DNA of 32,321 nt from IMG/VR virus record IMGVR_UViG_3300042446_000293, positions 1 to 32,321 of that record; one strand, 5' to 3'. Below the pieces are notes generated by a model that was given only the letters and a program-made list of their open reading frames with translations, had not been told where the DNA came from and searched no databases. Each line of letters begins with the position of its first letter. Position 1 is the stretch's first letter. Positions 7,444-14,847 of the stretch are shown here, piece after piece. The position numbers and the translations under genes were made by a program. This stretch comes from a virus.

Positions 7444-8646
7444 TTAGTAGACATAATAACTGCCTTTGTTTGGGTTATCTAAATGAAACGTAACATTGTA
7501 ACGTATTGCATCGATAGCGTGGTTAAAATCATCTATGTATAATTTGCTGCCTTTGTTTAGGTACGCATAATTGTTTAACTCTTTTGCAATATTGCTACTT
7601 TCGTTATCTACTATAATATCATAGTCAAGCATCATAGTAACACCGCTTTCAATAGTTCCCTTTTTAATTGGTTCTATGTTTAAACCTTTGTGCCTTAAAT
7701 CTACAATTAGCCTATTCTCTGCACTATCAGCTATTATTAATTTATTGGTGGCTTTGTCTGTGCATATCTTTGCGAGTTCTTCCATACGTAAACCATTCTG
7801 ATATAAATGTTCTTTAACGTAAATCTTTTTATGGTCTTTGTCTATTGCAACTTCAATAAGTGTATCAGGGTCAATACTAAAACCAAAGTCTAATCCAAAT
7901 GAAGTAGGTAGGTTGTGTGGGTTAAACTCTCCAAACTTCCAATTAGTAAATACAACTCCCTCTGCTTTTTCTAACCAAGCACCCATTATCTGATGGTTAT
8001 ATTTTTGCTTACGTCTTGCTTTCATATCTTCTAATTGAAGTATAAAAGACTCTGAAAGGTTTTCGTAATTATCTAAATAGGTTGTGTGTATGTATGTAGT
8101 ATCTTTGTGTATTAAATTACTACCATCTGCAATACCTTTGCTTTCAAAAAAACGTTTGTAGATAAAATGCTCTTTTGTTGCAGGGTTAAGCACTAATATA
8201 ACTCTGTTTTGTATTCCTTTGGCACGTATTGAAAAGTCTATTTTATCGAAAGTATCTTCATCGTTTAATTCTTCTGCTTCATCTAACACCCAAGTAGTAA
8301 CACCAGCTAAAGATTTTAAGTTTGCAGTTTGAGTACCGCTACTTGTTTTAATACCTTTAAATAAGATTTTAGACCCTGTTTTTAAATTTACTATTTCGTC
8401 TTTAGTAATATAAAAATCGTGGCTTAAATCAGCTGTTTCAATCTTGTCAATAAACTCTGGTATAATAGAAACGTGTGCAGAAGTTAAAGTATAACGTGTA
8501 AATAATATTACGTGACCTACCTCGTAAGTAAGCAAAAGTAAAAAGGAGTTCAAAGAATATGATTTACCACTTCCTCTTCCTCCTGTAATTACAAAGTACC
8601 TACTATCTGAACCGAGTAAGTTATACTTCTGATTTAGATTTATCAT
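7444..8646 (-). CDS. terL: Terminase large subunit
   Basis: The 400-aa packaging motor has a Walker A motif GGRGSGKS at residues 22-29, a Walker B VLDEAEE at about 119-125, a coupling-type NPA motif, and a C-terminal RNase H-like nuclease with acidic residues in GLDFGFSIDP, IIADSAE and DDFNHAIDAIRY. It cuts and translocates DNA into proheads together with the small subunit, whose gene it overlaps by 26 bp. Length is normal for the short (about 400 aa) Bacteroidetes/T4-like-fold TerL group. Confidence 0.95.
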   Translation of the reverse strand: MINLNQKYNLLGSDSRYFVITGGRGSGKSYSLNSFLLLLTYEVGHVILFTRYTLTSAHVSIIPEFIDKIETADLSHDFYITKDEIVNLKTGSKILFKGIKTSSGTQTANLKSLAGVTTWVLDEAEELNDEDTFDKIDFSIRAKGIQNRVILVLNPATKEHFIYKRFFESKGIADGSNLIHKDTTYIHTTYLDNYENLSESFILQLEDMKARRKQKYNHQIMGAWLEKAEGVVFTNWKFGEFNPHNLPTSFGLDFGFSIDPDTLIEVAIDKDHKKIYVKEHLYQNGLRMEELAKICTDKATNKLIIADSAENRLIVDLRHKGLNIEPIKKGTIESGVTMMLDYDIIVDNESSNIAKELNNYAYLNKGSKLYIDDFNHAIDAIRYNVTFHLDNPNKGSYYVY

Positions 8647-8926
8647 TAATTTTAAAGATATCCTTAATGTTAAAATCGTTTATATTGTGCGTTGTTTCTA
8701 CAATATCTTTTGGTTTACCAAATATATGCTCTGCAATAAATATCTGACCACGTTGGCTATCCATTAAAGTATTCTTAACAAATGTAATTTTAGCTTCATC
8801 ATCTGTATCAGAATTGTATAATTGTTTAAGTGCTGTTACAAATAAAGTATTTACTTTTTGTTCTTCTACTTTAGGTTTACGACCTGCAGATTTATGCCCA
8901 CCGTTATTTTTTCTTTTATCTTCCAT
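8621..8926 (-). CDS. terS: Terminase small subunit
   Basis: A 101-aa protein with a basic Gly-rich start (NNGGHKSAGRKPKVEEQK) typical of small terminase subunits of the GxRxGAGRKPK type, followed by helices (about 25-75). It would recognise the packaging site and load the large subunit, whose gene follows with a 26-bp overlap. Position and motif make the call strong although the protein is short. Confidence 0.8.
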   Translation of the reverse strand: MEDKRKNNGGHKSAGRKPKVEEQKVNTLFVTALKQLYNSDTDDEAKITFVKNTLMDSQRGQIFIAEHIFGKPKDIVETTHNINDFNIKDIFKINDKSKSEV

Positions 8927-9095
8927 AATTAAAAAAGTAATTATTATTAATAAACTTATAAAAAAAATCTAAATTCATAGGAGAAAATGCCTCTACATTA
9001 ATTTGCTTTTTTAAGCCATTAACTTCATATTTACAAATACTTCTATAAATAATATCGCCATTCTCTTTATTTTTTTTTTGTATTTCTATTTTCAT
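8916..9095 (-). CDS. Hypothetical protein (59 aa)
   Basis: A short basic protein beginning MKIEIQKKNKENGD with aromatic residues at the end (FFYKFINNNYFFNYGR). The ATG at 9095 is chosen because it begins one base after the stop of the upstream gene; an ATG at 9110 would add five residues and overlap that gene. It overlaps the small terminase by 11 bp. No domain recognised; strand-helix content suggests a small soluble fold. Confidence 0.55.
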   Translation of the reverse strand: MKIEIQKKNKENGDIIYRSICKYEVNGLKKQINVEAFSPMNLDFFYKFINNNYFFNYGR

Positions 9096-9096
9096 A

Positions 9097-9480
9097 TTAT
9101 ACTGTTGCATTATAAACTTGTTTTAGTTCTGCTATCATATCTCTCCAACAGCTACCACAATTAGTACCTTTAAAATGTAAATTAAATACTTCTTTGTAAA
9201 TAGTCTTTAAACGTTCTTGAGTTTTAATTGATAATTGCTCTGGTTGGTTTGGTAAGAAGTCTTTTAAAAACGCTATGCTATCTTCTGACAAACAATTTAG
9301 TGTTTCATTATCTGTGTTTCTGTAACTCCATAATTTGTTTAGCGTTTCTTTACGTTCACTGCACCCACAGTCTTTACCTGTTACTTCGCTTATCTTATCT
9401 ACTACTGCTTTAATTCCTGTTGCTGTGGTGATTTGTTCTATTGTATCACCTAATCCTGTTGCTTTTCTACCTCGTGCCAT
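9097..9480 (-). CDS. Conserved Cys-containing phage protein (127 aa)
   Basis: The N-terminus MARGRKATGLGDTIEQITTA and the following DCGCSERKETLN are recognisable as a conserved protein of Bacteroidetes phages found upstream of terminase. Cysteines cluster as CGC (about 38-40) and CGSC near residue 110, so it may bind a metal. There is no membrane segment. It overlaps the preceding 74-aa gene by 14 bp. The role is unknown; a packaging-associated function is only suggested by position. Confidence 0.65.
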   Translation of the reverse strand: MARGRKATGLGDTIEQITTATGIKAVVDKISEVTGKDCGCSERKETLNKLWSYRNTDNETLNCLSEDSIAFLKDFLPNQPEQLSIKTQERLKTIYKEVFNLHFKGTNCGSCWRDMIAELKQVYNATV

Positions 9481-9691
9481 AATGTTTAATTATTTTTTTA
9501 TAATAAATTTTATCTTGTTTTGTTATTGTGTAATTTCCTGCTCTGCTTTTATGTAATGCGTTTGTAATCATAAAGATTAATTCAGCATTTGTATCTAATG
9601 GATTTTCGTTTATTTCAAATTTACTTAAGATATTAAAATCTATTTCAGAATAGTATTGCATCCAATCGTAAATGTATTTTACATCATTCAT
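9467..9691 (-). CDS. Hypothetical protein (74 aa)
   Basis: A small helical soluble protein beginning MNDVKYIYDWMQYYSEIDF, with a basic end. It starts two bases after the sigma-like gene ends and overlaps the 127-aa gene by 14 bp, so it belongs to the same transcription unit. No family recognised. Confidence 0.6.
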   Translation of the reverse strand: MNDVKYIYDWMQYYSEIDFNILSKFEINENPLDTNAELIFMITNALHKSRAGNYTITKQDKIYYKKIIKHYGTR

Positions 9692-9692
9692 A

Positions 9693-10181
9693 TTATTTTA
9701 AGTTATTATAGTCCTCTTGAAATAATTCCCTTAACTTTTTCTTATGTGCTTTTAACGAGTGGAATATAGAAACAAAACTAATACCTGTTTCTTTTGCTAA
9801 TTTTCGCATTGATAAATCACTATCCCTGTATATTGTAAATAGTTTCTTATCGTACATATCCCAGCTATTTACTTCAGCTTCACACTTGGTTCTAAACTTA
9901 TACCATTCAATTTCGTACTGCTCATCAAAATCAGTTTCTATTGCTTGGTCTACAAAATCTACAATAGTAAATTTATTATAAAATTGTGTTATGTAAACAC
10001 TACGTATTACAATAAAAATATATCCTTTGTTTAAATTACCATTTGTAAAGCATTTATCTTCACTTGAGTATAAGTGTAACTTAATATAAGTTTCTTGTAC
10101 TATATCCTCGTAATTAATTTTATCAAATATCTTCGCATATTCGATTAATTGTTTCTGGTGTTTGTATAACTTTTCTAACAT
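9693..10181 (-). CDS. Sigma-70-like transcription regulator
   Basis: The 162-aa protein has a region-2-like helix (DIVQETYIKLHLY, residues 26-38) and a region-4-like helix-turn-helix (SMRKLAKETGISFVSIFHSL, about 124-143) followed by a basic stretch. This is the build of small ECF/phage sigma factors, which direct host RNA polymerase to phage promoters. Its gene lies between early and late modules and has an inverted repeat in its upstream region, consistent with regulated or self-controlled expression. Being a late-gene activator is inferred from position. Confidence 0.75.
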   Translation of the reverse strand: MLEKLYKHQKQLIEYAKIFDKINYEDIVQETYIKLHLYSSEDKCFTNGNLNKGYIFIVIRSVYITQFYNKFTIVDFVDQAIETDFDEQYEIEWYKFRTKCEAEVNSWDMYDKKLFTIYRDSDLSMRKLAKETGISFVSIFHSLKAHKKKLRELFQEDYNNLK

Positions 10182-10239
10182 TACACAAATGTTACAAAAA
10201 CATTTTATATTATTAAAACATCATTGTAACATATTTGTA
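10182..10239. promoter_or_regulatory. Inverted repeat operator candidate upstream of the sigma-like gene
   Basis: The arms are 10182-10196 (TACACAAATGTTACA) and 10225-10239 (TGTAACATATTTGTA), which match as inverted repeats at 13 of 15 positions with a 28-bp spacer. The inner arm covers the region where a TTTG-type -7 element for the minus strand would sit (TAACATTTG), just before the ATG at 10181. The placement is that of an operator. Confidence 0.5.
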
Positions 10240-10251
10240 TAAAGTTATTAA

Positions 10252-10353
10252 CTATTCTTCTTCTGCTTCTGCAAATTGTTCTAAACAAGCACTACATAAA
10301 TCTTCCCAAACGTAGTGCCTTTCAGCACCACAACAATAACTATATTCTTCCAT
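10252..10353 (-). CDS. Zinc-ribbon-like microprotein (33 aa)
   Basis: The 33-codon frame starts at the ATG at 10353 behind an AATAAGATATG leader that is shared by three neighbouring small genes. It has two cysteine pairs, CC at residues 7-8 and CSAC at 18-21, in the arrangement of a small zinc ribbon, followed by an acidic end. Shortness lowers certainty, but the leader, the cysteines and the codon use support it. Confidence 0.6.
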   Translation of the reverse strand: MEEYSYCCGAERHYVWEDLCSACLEQFAEAEEE

Positions 10354-10454
10354 ATCTTATTATTATTTCTTTAGTTTATTTTTAATCTTATTTTTATACT
10401 TTGAGTACAAAATTATGCTTGTTTTTAAACCTATGTAATATTATTTTCATAATT

Positions 10455-10679
10455 TTATTTGTTGTATATTTCTTTGTAGTATTGTTCTCCTTTTGTAATT
10501 GTTTCGCAAATACCAAAACCATCTTCATCTTCAAATTCATTTTGATTAACATCATCAATAATCTGTTGCTTTTCCATTTCTTTAGCTAGTTTAATAGCTA
10601 ATGTAATTTTTTTAAATTCTTCTTTATTTAAAATAATTAATAACATCTGCTCTAACCATTCTACTGCTGTTTGTTTCAT
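10455..10679 (-). CDS. Conserved-type acidic small protein (74 aa)
   Basis: It begins MKQTAVEWLEQMLLIILNKE and continues with an amphipathic helix and an acidic segment (QNEFEDEDGFG). The type (MKQTAVEWL start, then KEMEKQQIIDD) is common in small early operons of Bacteroidetes phages. The gene is four bases downstream of the next upstream one and has an ACAAATAAGATATG leader. Function unknown. Confidence 0.65.
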   Translation of the reverse strand: MKQTAVEWLEQMLLIILNKEEFKKITLAIKLAKEMEKQQIIDDVNQNEFEDEDGFGICETITKGEQYYKEIYNK

Positions 10680-10682
10680 ATC

Positions 10683-10889
10683 TTATTTGTCTATGTGAAT
10701 TAAAAAACTAATCTTGCGTTTAATTGTAGGATATTTTTCTACTAACCATTTTGTTAAATCATCTTGTTCACAATCATCAATATGAAATATGGCATACGTG
10801 TGTACCTTATGCCCATTAAATATTTCACTGCTTTGTAAGTGTTCAGGTATTTCTGATAACTTAATTACTGACCTTGTTATTTTTTTCAT
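10683..10889 (-). CDS. Hypothetical small protein (68 aa)
   Basis: A soluble 68-aa protein beginning MKKITRSVIKLSEIPEHLQS with one internal acidic stretch (DDCEQDDLTKWL). It carries the ACAAATAAGATATG leader immediately before its ATG and lies between two other microprotein genes. No family recognised. Confidence 0.6.
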   Translation of the reverse strand: MKKITRSVIKLSEIPEHLQSSEIFNGHKVHTYAIFHIDDCEQDDLTKWLVEKYPTIKRKISFLIHIDK

Positions 10890-10910
10890 ATCTTATTTGT
10901 TTTTAAATTG

Positions 10911-11048
10911 TTAAAACCATTCTTTTTGACACTTAATACACATATATATTTTTGAGCCATTGTACTCATAAGTATTTTTCATAATACTATTACAACAAGG
11001 GCTTTTAAACTTAAAAAAATTTAAAATTTTGTTAAATATCTGTTTCAT
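10911..11048 (-). CDS. Zinc-ribbon-like microprotein (45 aa)
   Basis: The ATG at 11048 opens a 45-codon frame with a basic hydrophobic start and two cysteine pairs, SPCCNS (residues 16-21) and YMCIKCQKEW (35-44), spaced as in a small zinc ribbon. The leader ACAAATAAGATATG precedes the ATG. The role is unknown; small Zn ribbons of phages often bind nucleic acid or host polymerase, which is only a suggestion here. Confidence 0.6.
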   Translation of the reverse strand: MKQIFNKILNFFKFKSPCCNSIMKNTYEYNGSKIYMCIKCQKEWF

Positions 11049-11051
11049 ATC

Positions 11052-11141
11052 TTATTTGTTTTTAAATTCGTTTAAAATTTTTGTTAATACATAACCAATG
11101 TACGATAAGTTTAAAGCTATAAGCCATAAAAAAAATTCCAT
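11052..11141 (-). CDS. Single-pass membrane microprotein (29 aa)
   Basis: The frame MEFFLWLIALNLSYIGYVLT, then a basic tail, is one predicted transmembrane helix. Its last codons double as the leader of the next gene. It is short, so it is offered with moderate confidence; its neighbour at 11145 is of the same kind. Confidence 0.4.
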   Translation of the reverse strand: MEFFLWLIALNLSYIGYVLTKILNEFKNK

Positions 11142-11144
11142 AAT

Positions 11145-11231
11145 CTATAAAATAAAAAATAATACCGTGTAAAATACTAACCAATAAATTGTAATCAATA
11201 AATAATCTGATAATTTTAATTTAGTTTCCAT
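11145..11231 (-). CDS. Single-pass membrane microprotein (28 aa)
   Basis: The first ATG downstream of the early promoter at 11265-11296 opens a 28-codon frame (METKLKLSDYLLITIYWLVF...) that is almost entirely one hydrophobic helix. The ATTATG start context is the same as in the two other genes with this promoter, which argues that it is translated. Confidence 0.45.
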   Translation of the reverse strand: METKLKLSDYLLITIYWLVFYTVLFFIL

Positions 11232-11264
11232 AATGTTTTGTTTTAGTTGTTAATAATAATACTG

Positions 11265-11296
11265 CAAATATTATAATACTTTTTTTAATAAAAAAA
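11265..11296 (-). promoter_or_regulatory. Early promoter (microprotein operon)
   Basis: On the minus strand TTTTTTTATTAA is followed after exactly 12 bases by AATATTTG and then CAGTATTA. The same layout occurs at 17135-17166 and 18637-18668. The -7 part fits the Bacteroidetes TAnnTTTG box in all but its first base. Confidence 0.6.
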
Positions 11297-11326
11297 TATT
11301 TTACTAATTATTTTTGTAATTTATAA

Positions 11327-11887
11327 TCATTTTAAATAAGTATCAAACATTGCAGGATTAAAATTTCTTAATTCGTTCCAAGTGTTTTCTGTATATAATC
11401 TTGGGTGTATATCCCAAAACCTTGACATTGTTATTTTATTTTTTCTTAAATACTCTGCTACGTCTAAATTATTTAAGTAAGGTGTTTCAGGTATTACGCT
11501 TTCTGTTTTAATTTTGTTTTGCTTTGTTATTCGTTTTGCTTTACGTTCTTCTGCTGTACGAATATAATAATTGCTACATTGTTGTTTTTTAATTTCAGCT
11601 TTGTATTGTGCTAAAAATATTTTATCACCTGTATTAAATGCTAAATGTATTAATTTAGTATTTTTACCTGTTTTATAGTATTCTAAATTTTTAAATATAT
11701 TAAATATGTTTGAGCGTTTAACGTTTATTTCTTTACCTATTAAATCGTAAGCAGTTGATTGTTTTAAATTAGGTAATTCAGATAATCTTTTTTCTACGTA
11801 TAAACCTTTTAAAACTATGTTTTCTATTTTTCTGCAAGGAATACTAATATCAATTCCTAAATTTTCTTTTATTTCGTTAATTGTCAT
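11327..11887 (-). CDS. Hypothetical protein with HTH-like segment (186 aa)
   Basis: A basic protein of which residues about 43-75 (STAYDLIGKEINVKRSNIFN...) read like a helix-turn-helix. A Lys/Arg-rich middle (AEERKAKRITKQNK, about 112-125) could contact nucleic acid. It starts two bases after the NinG gene and closes the replication/recombination operon. I do not recognise the family. Confidence 0.55.
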   Translation of the reverse strand: MTINEIKENLGIDISIPCRKIENIVLKGLYVEKRLSELPNLKQSTAYDLIGKEINVKRSNIFNIFKNLEYYKTGKNTKLIHLAFNTGDKIFLAQYKAEIKKQQCSNYYIRTAEERKAKRITKQNKIKTESVIPETPYLNNLDVAEYLRKNKITMSRFWDIHPRLYTENTWNELRNFNPAMFDTYLK

Positions 11888-11888
11888 T

Positions 11889-12434
11889 TTATTGTTGTTT
11901 AATTAGTTCTTTTGTTTTTAGTTTGTATATTTCTATTAGTTCTTTTACTTCATCTATTGAATAAAGTGCTGGTATATTTTTTGCGTGTTTTAATTCGTTA
12001 AAGCGTTCTAAACCAATTCTATTTGGTAACCGCCAAGCATATTCTATTAAATTACCGTGTAATTCTTTGTTACATCTTATACAGCTGCTGTGTACATTAT
12101 CTTCATTAAAGCGTAAATTTGGACTTGAACCTACCGAATAAAAATGTGAAGCGTTTACATCATTATCTTTTAAAAACTTTTCACAACTTATACAGCGTTT
12201 ACTTTTATCCCTTGTGCGAATATAAGTATTAAAAACCTTTTGACAAATATTTAAGTAGTCTGATTTTGTCATTAGTTTTTCCTTAAGTACTTTCTTTTCT
12301 TTTTTCCAAGCGTTTGCGTTTTTGGTTTTCATATAATCAATAGCACATTTTGGACTGCAGCAAATCTGGGTGTTGTTTTGCGGTGTAAATTTATCTTTAC
12401 AGCTTACGCATTTTTTTTGATATACTTTTTGCAT
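11889..12434 (-). CDS. ninG: NinG/Rap-like recombination endonuclease
   Basis: The 181-aa protein has the NinG signature: an N-terminal zinc cluster (C9xxC12, C25-C26, C30), a basic helical stretch (WKKEKKVLKEKL), RCISCEKFL with NASHFYSVGSSPNLRFNEDN, then CIRCNKELHGN. NinG (Rap in lambda) is a structure-specific endonuclease acting on branched recombination intermediates. It overlaps the methyltransferase gene by one base, within the replication and recombination operon. Confidence 0.88.
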   Translation of the reverse strand: MQKVYQKKCVSCKDKFTPQNNTQICCSPKCAIDYMKTKNANAWKKEKKVLKEKLMTKSDYLNICQKVFNTYIRTRDKSKRCISCEKFLKDNDVNASHFYSVGSSPNLRFNEDNVHSSCIRCNKELHGNLIEYAWRLPNRIGLERFNELKHAKNIPALYSIDEVKELIEIYKLKTKELIKQQ

Positions 12435-13075
12435 TAAAATAGTTTTGTCTGGTTAGTGTGGTTTACTATTCTTTGTATTGCTTTGTCGTAATATTCCTTA
12501 TCTAATTCACAAGCAGTAAGTTCAAATTTATAATCGTGACAAGCTATTGCAATTGAGCCGCTGCCTAAGTGAGTGTCGAGTATTTTATCGTTTGGTTTAG
12601 CGTATTTGTCAAGAATCCATTTGTAAAGTTTAGATGGCTTTTGTGTTGGATGCATTGGTTTTTCTTGCCATAAATGAGTTCTATGTAGATTAAACATTCT
12701 TGTTACTTCTTTTGTAGAAGTCCAAGCCATTTCTCCATCGCTCATTGTTAAATCCTGTTGTCCTTTATACCAAAATATCCAAGACTTTGTGGGTTCTAAA
12801 AATTCTGTAAAATAATTACCTCCCCAAATTATTTGGTTTTTAGATACTCTTTTTAATTCGTTGAAATATTCTTCAGATGGTATTGCATTATCCCATCCTT
12901 TAAATTCGTGATGTTTTCTTATTTGAGTTCCATTTTTAATACTTTTCTTTTGTCCATCTATTCCTATACCATAAGGCGGGTCAACAATCGCTAAATCAAA
13001 ATAGTTATCAGGGTATCTAGCCATTAAAGCCATGTTGTCTTCGTTTGTTATTGTAATGTTTTGTGTAATTTTCAT
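12434..13075 (-). CDS. DNA adenine-type methyltransferase (DPPY class)
   Basis: The 213-aa protein contains DPPYG at residues 32-36 near the N-terminus and an AdoMet-binding HLGSGS motif (about 170-175, with ACELDKEYY after it) near the C-terminus. The order with the catalytic motif first corresponds to the beta class of amino-methyltransferases. WIFWYKGQQ and THLWQEKPMHPTQKP are further family marks. No restriction gene is nearby, so it is an orphan enzyme, probably protecting phage DNA from host restriction. Target specificity cannot be read from the sequence. Confidence 0.9.
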   Translation of the reverse strand: MKITQNITITNEDNMALMARYPDNYFDLAIVDPPYGIGIDGQKKSIKNGTQIRKHHEFKGWDNAIPSEEYFNELKRVSKNQIIWGGNYFTEFLEPTKSWIFWYKGQQDLTMSDGEMAWTSTKEVTRMFNLHRTHLWQEKPMHPTQKPSKLYKWILDKYAKPNDKILDTHLGSGSIAIACHDYKFELTACELDKEYYDKAIQRIVNHTNQTKLF

Positions 13076-13077
13076 AA

Positions 13078-13509
13078 TTATAATTTTAAAGTTAAGTCAT
13101 CGTTTGGACTTGGTAAGCTAACACCAAAGTATTCAAATGTAAAGTTATTAATTTCTGCGAGTAAATCCATAAATTGACTTGTTGAAAGTTCAGTAGTAGA
13201 TTTTATTCGTTCTATTACTTCGCCTGTTTCTTCATTAACAAATAGTGCTTCTTTTAAAAACTTTAGTTTAATTAAATCGTGAGTGCTTTCATTTGTCATT
13301 ATATGCCCAGCTTCTTTTAAACAATTTTGCACTATTGGAATAATAATTCCGTAATAAAATCTGTTTTGTTGTGTGCTTCTTTTCTTCTTTGCCTTTTCTA
13401 TTTTAATTACTATTTGCTTACCCTCAAAAGTTGCTATTGCATCTTTAATTAAATTTCTGTTACGTGTTAAACTTCCGTTTTTAACCTCGCTAATTATTTC
13501 AAAGTTCAT
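13078..13509 (-). CDS. NinB-like recombination protein
   Basis: The 143-aa protein carries KKKRSTQQNRFYYGIIIP at about residues 41-58, the typical K(K)RSxxQNRxYW core of the NinB family, with an N-terminal strand and a C-terminal helical part. NinB (Orf) proteins bind single-stranded DNA and assist recombination. It shares one base with the ATPase gene upstream and lies two genes before NinG. Confidence 0.72.
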   Translation of the reverse strand: MNFEIISEVKNGSLTRNRNLIKDAIATFEGKQIVIKIEKAKKKRSTQQNRFYYGIIIPIVQNCLKEAGHIMTNESTHDLIKLKFLKEALFVNEETGEVIERIKSTTELSTSQFMDLLAEINNFTFEYFGVSLPSPNDDLTLKL

Positions 13510-14345
13510 TATAAAAACTCTTGAATTTCTTTAGGCAACCAATCGTTATCATCTACATTAAATTTAATTTCTTTAAATGGTTGGTTACGTGAATATTCAC
13601 ATTTTACTAAAGTTACATCATCATCACCTTTCTCAACAAACACAACAGTTTCAGCTTTTTTTAATATACTACTTCCAACGTGTCCAACAGGTTTTGCAGT
13701 TCCAAAGTTTTTATGAAGTATGCCAGTACAATGCATTTTACCTTTAGCAGTCCAATTAAGTAACTTTTCTGTTAAACCTGTACTTTGTTCTAAAGAATTA
13801 AAATCGGTTACTAAATCTACAAAACCATCTATTGACATTAAACCAATATTATTTTTAAATTCACTTTCAAAAACAACCCAATCAATAAAATCAAAACGCT
13901 CTTTTGGAGTGTAACCACGTAAACCAAATGTTTTATAAAATTCACAATTACCACCTATCAATTCTAATACTCTGCGTTGCACTCTTTGTGCGTGAAAATG
14001 TGATTGTTCAGTATCAAATGAAAGTACAAATTTTCTTTCGTTGTTATGTCCTTTTATACTTGGGTTGTGAATGTTTGAGTTACCACCTATAAAAGCTGCT
14101 TCAATCATAGATTTAAAAAATGTTTTTCTACTTTTAGAAGCACCTACAATACAACTAAAATCGCCATAACTTCCAAATGGTATTGGGTAACTATTACCTT
14201 TGTAAATACTTTCGCCTATACTTAATGCAATAGGTTGCTGTTTTATTTCTTCTGCAGGATCTATTAAACTATCTTTAAATATTTGTTTAAAGTCAATTAT
14301 CGGTTCTGCATTATTTGCTAAATCTTCAAAATTAAAATCATTCAT
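13509..14345 (-). CDS. RecA-fold ATPase (RepA/Sak4-like)
   Basis: The 278-aa protein has a P-loop-like GASKSRKT at residues 68-75, a Walker B-like strand (GLMSIDGFVDLV, about 167-178) and a later IDGFVDL/LHKNFG pattern as in RepA/DnaB-like and Sak4-type ATPases. The P-loop is unusual (GASKSRKT rather than GxxGxGKT) but this form is typical of phage RepA-like ATPases. It probably acts in replication initiation or recombination as a ring ATPase. It overlaps the 169-aa gene upstream by 8 bp. Confidence 0.75.
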   Translation of the reverse strand: MNDFNFEDLANNAEPIIDFKQIFKDSLIDPAEEIKQQPIALSIGESIYKGNSYPIPFGSYGDFSCIVGASKSRKTFFKSMIEAAFIGGNSNIHNPSIKGHNNERKFVLSFDTEQSHFHAQRVQRRVLELIGGNCEFYKTFGLRGYTPKERFDFIDWVVFESEFKNNIGLMSIDGFVDLVTDFNSLEQSTGLTEKLLNWTAKGKMHCTGILHKNFGTAKPVGHVGSSILKKAETVVFVEKGDDDVTLVKCEYSRNQPFKEIKFNVDDNDWLPKEIQEFL

Positions 14346-14847
14346 AATATGTTACATCTTTTAATAATTCGTTTGCAGTTTTTACAAAACTTTTTTCTAC
14401 TAATTCAAAATCCCAATTCTTTTTTAATTGTTCTATAATTTCTTTTTGATTGTTTGAAATTATATTTTTATCATTTTCTATTTGCGTTTCATTTAACAAA
14501 TGTGGGTTTGTAGTATTTACTCCGATTGAATTAAAATAGTTTGTTAGTTCTGTATTTGTTAAATTTTTTTGTAAATATATTAAGTTGTAATTTAATGACA
14601 AAGATAAATCGTATTTAATTTTATTTATTGCTTGTTCAATACTTCCATAATACATTAAATTTTGATTTATCTGTATTGCTAATAATTTAGCGTATAATAA
14701 ATTTTTATTAACATATTCTTTGTTTTTATTTTCTAACGCTGTATTCAATAATTTTAGTGCTTCTATATCTTCGCTATACACATTGTTTTTATTTCGTTTA
14801 AACACGTTGTAAATACGTTTAAATGCGTTTTGTTCAGTCCAACTCAT
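14338..14847 (-). CDS. Hypothetical replication-module protein (169 aa)
   Basis: A helical, Asn-rich, soluble protein starting MSWTEQNAFKRIYNVFKRNK. It overlaps both neighbours (ATGA with the DUF6291 gene, 8 bp with the ATPase), so it is translated with the replication genes. Analogues at this place in Bacteroidetes phages are conserved but unnamed. A helicase-loader role is possible but not shown. Confidence 0.6.
   Translation of the reverse strand: MSWTEQNAFKRIYNVFKRNKNNVYSEDIEALKLLNTALENKNKEYVNKNLLYAKLLAIQINQNLMYYGSIEQAINKIKYDLSLSLNYNLIYLQKNLTNTELTNYFNSIGVNTTNPHLLNETQIENDKNIISNNQKEIIEQLKKNWDFELVEKSFVKTANELLKDVTYYE

Larger units (their letters stand above)
10351..11059 (-). repeat. Repeated microgene leader AATAAGATATG (four copies)
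   Basis: The 14-base ACAAATAAGATATG, including the start codon, occurs exactly at 10677-10690, 10887-10900 and 11046-11059; an 11-base partial copy is at 10351-10361. It precedes the ATGs of the 74-, 68-, 45- and 33-aa genes. It acts as a shared translation start region, which replaces a Shine-Dalgarno sequence. Confidence 0.65.
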
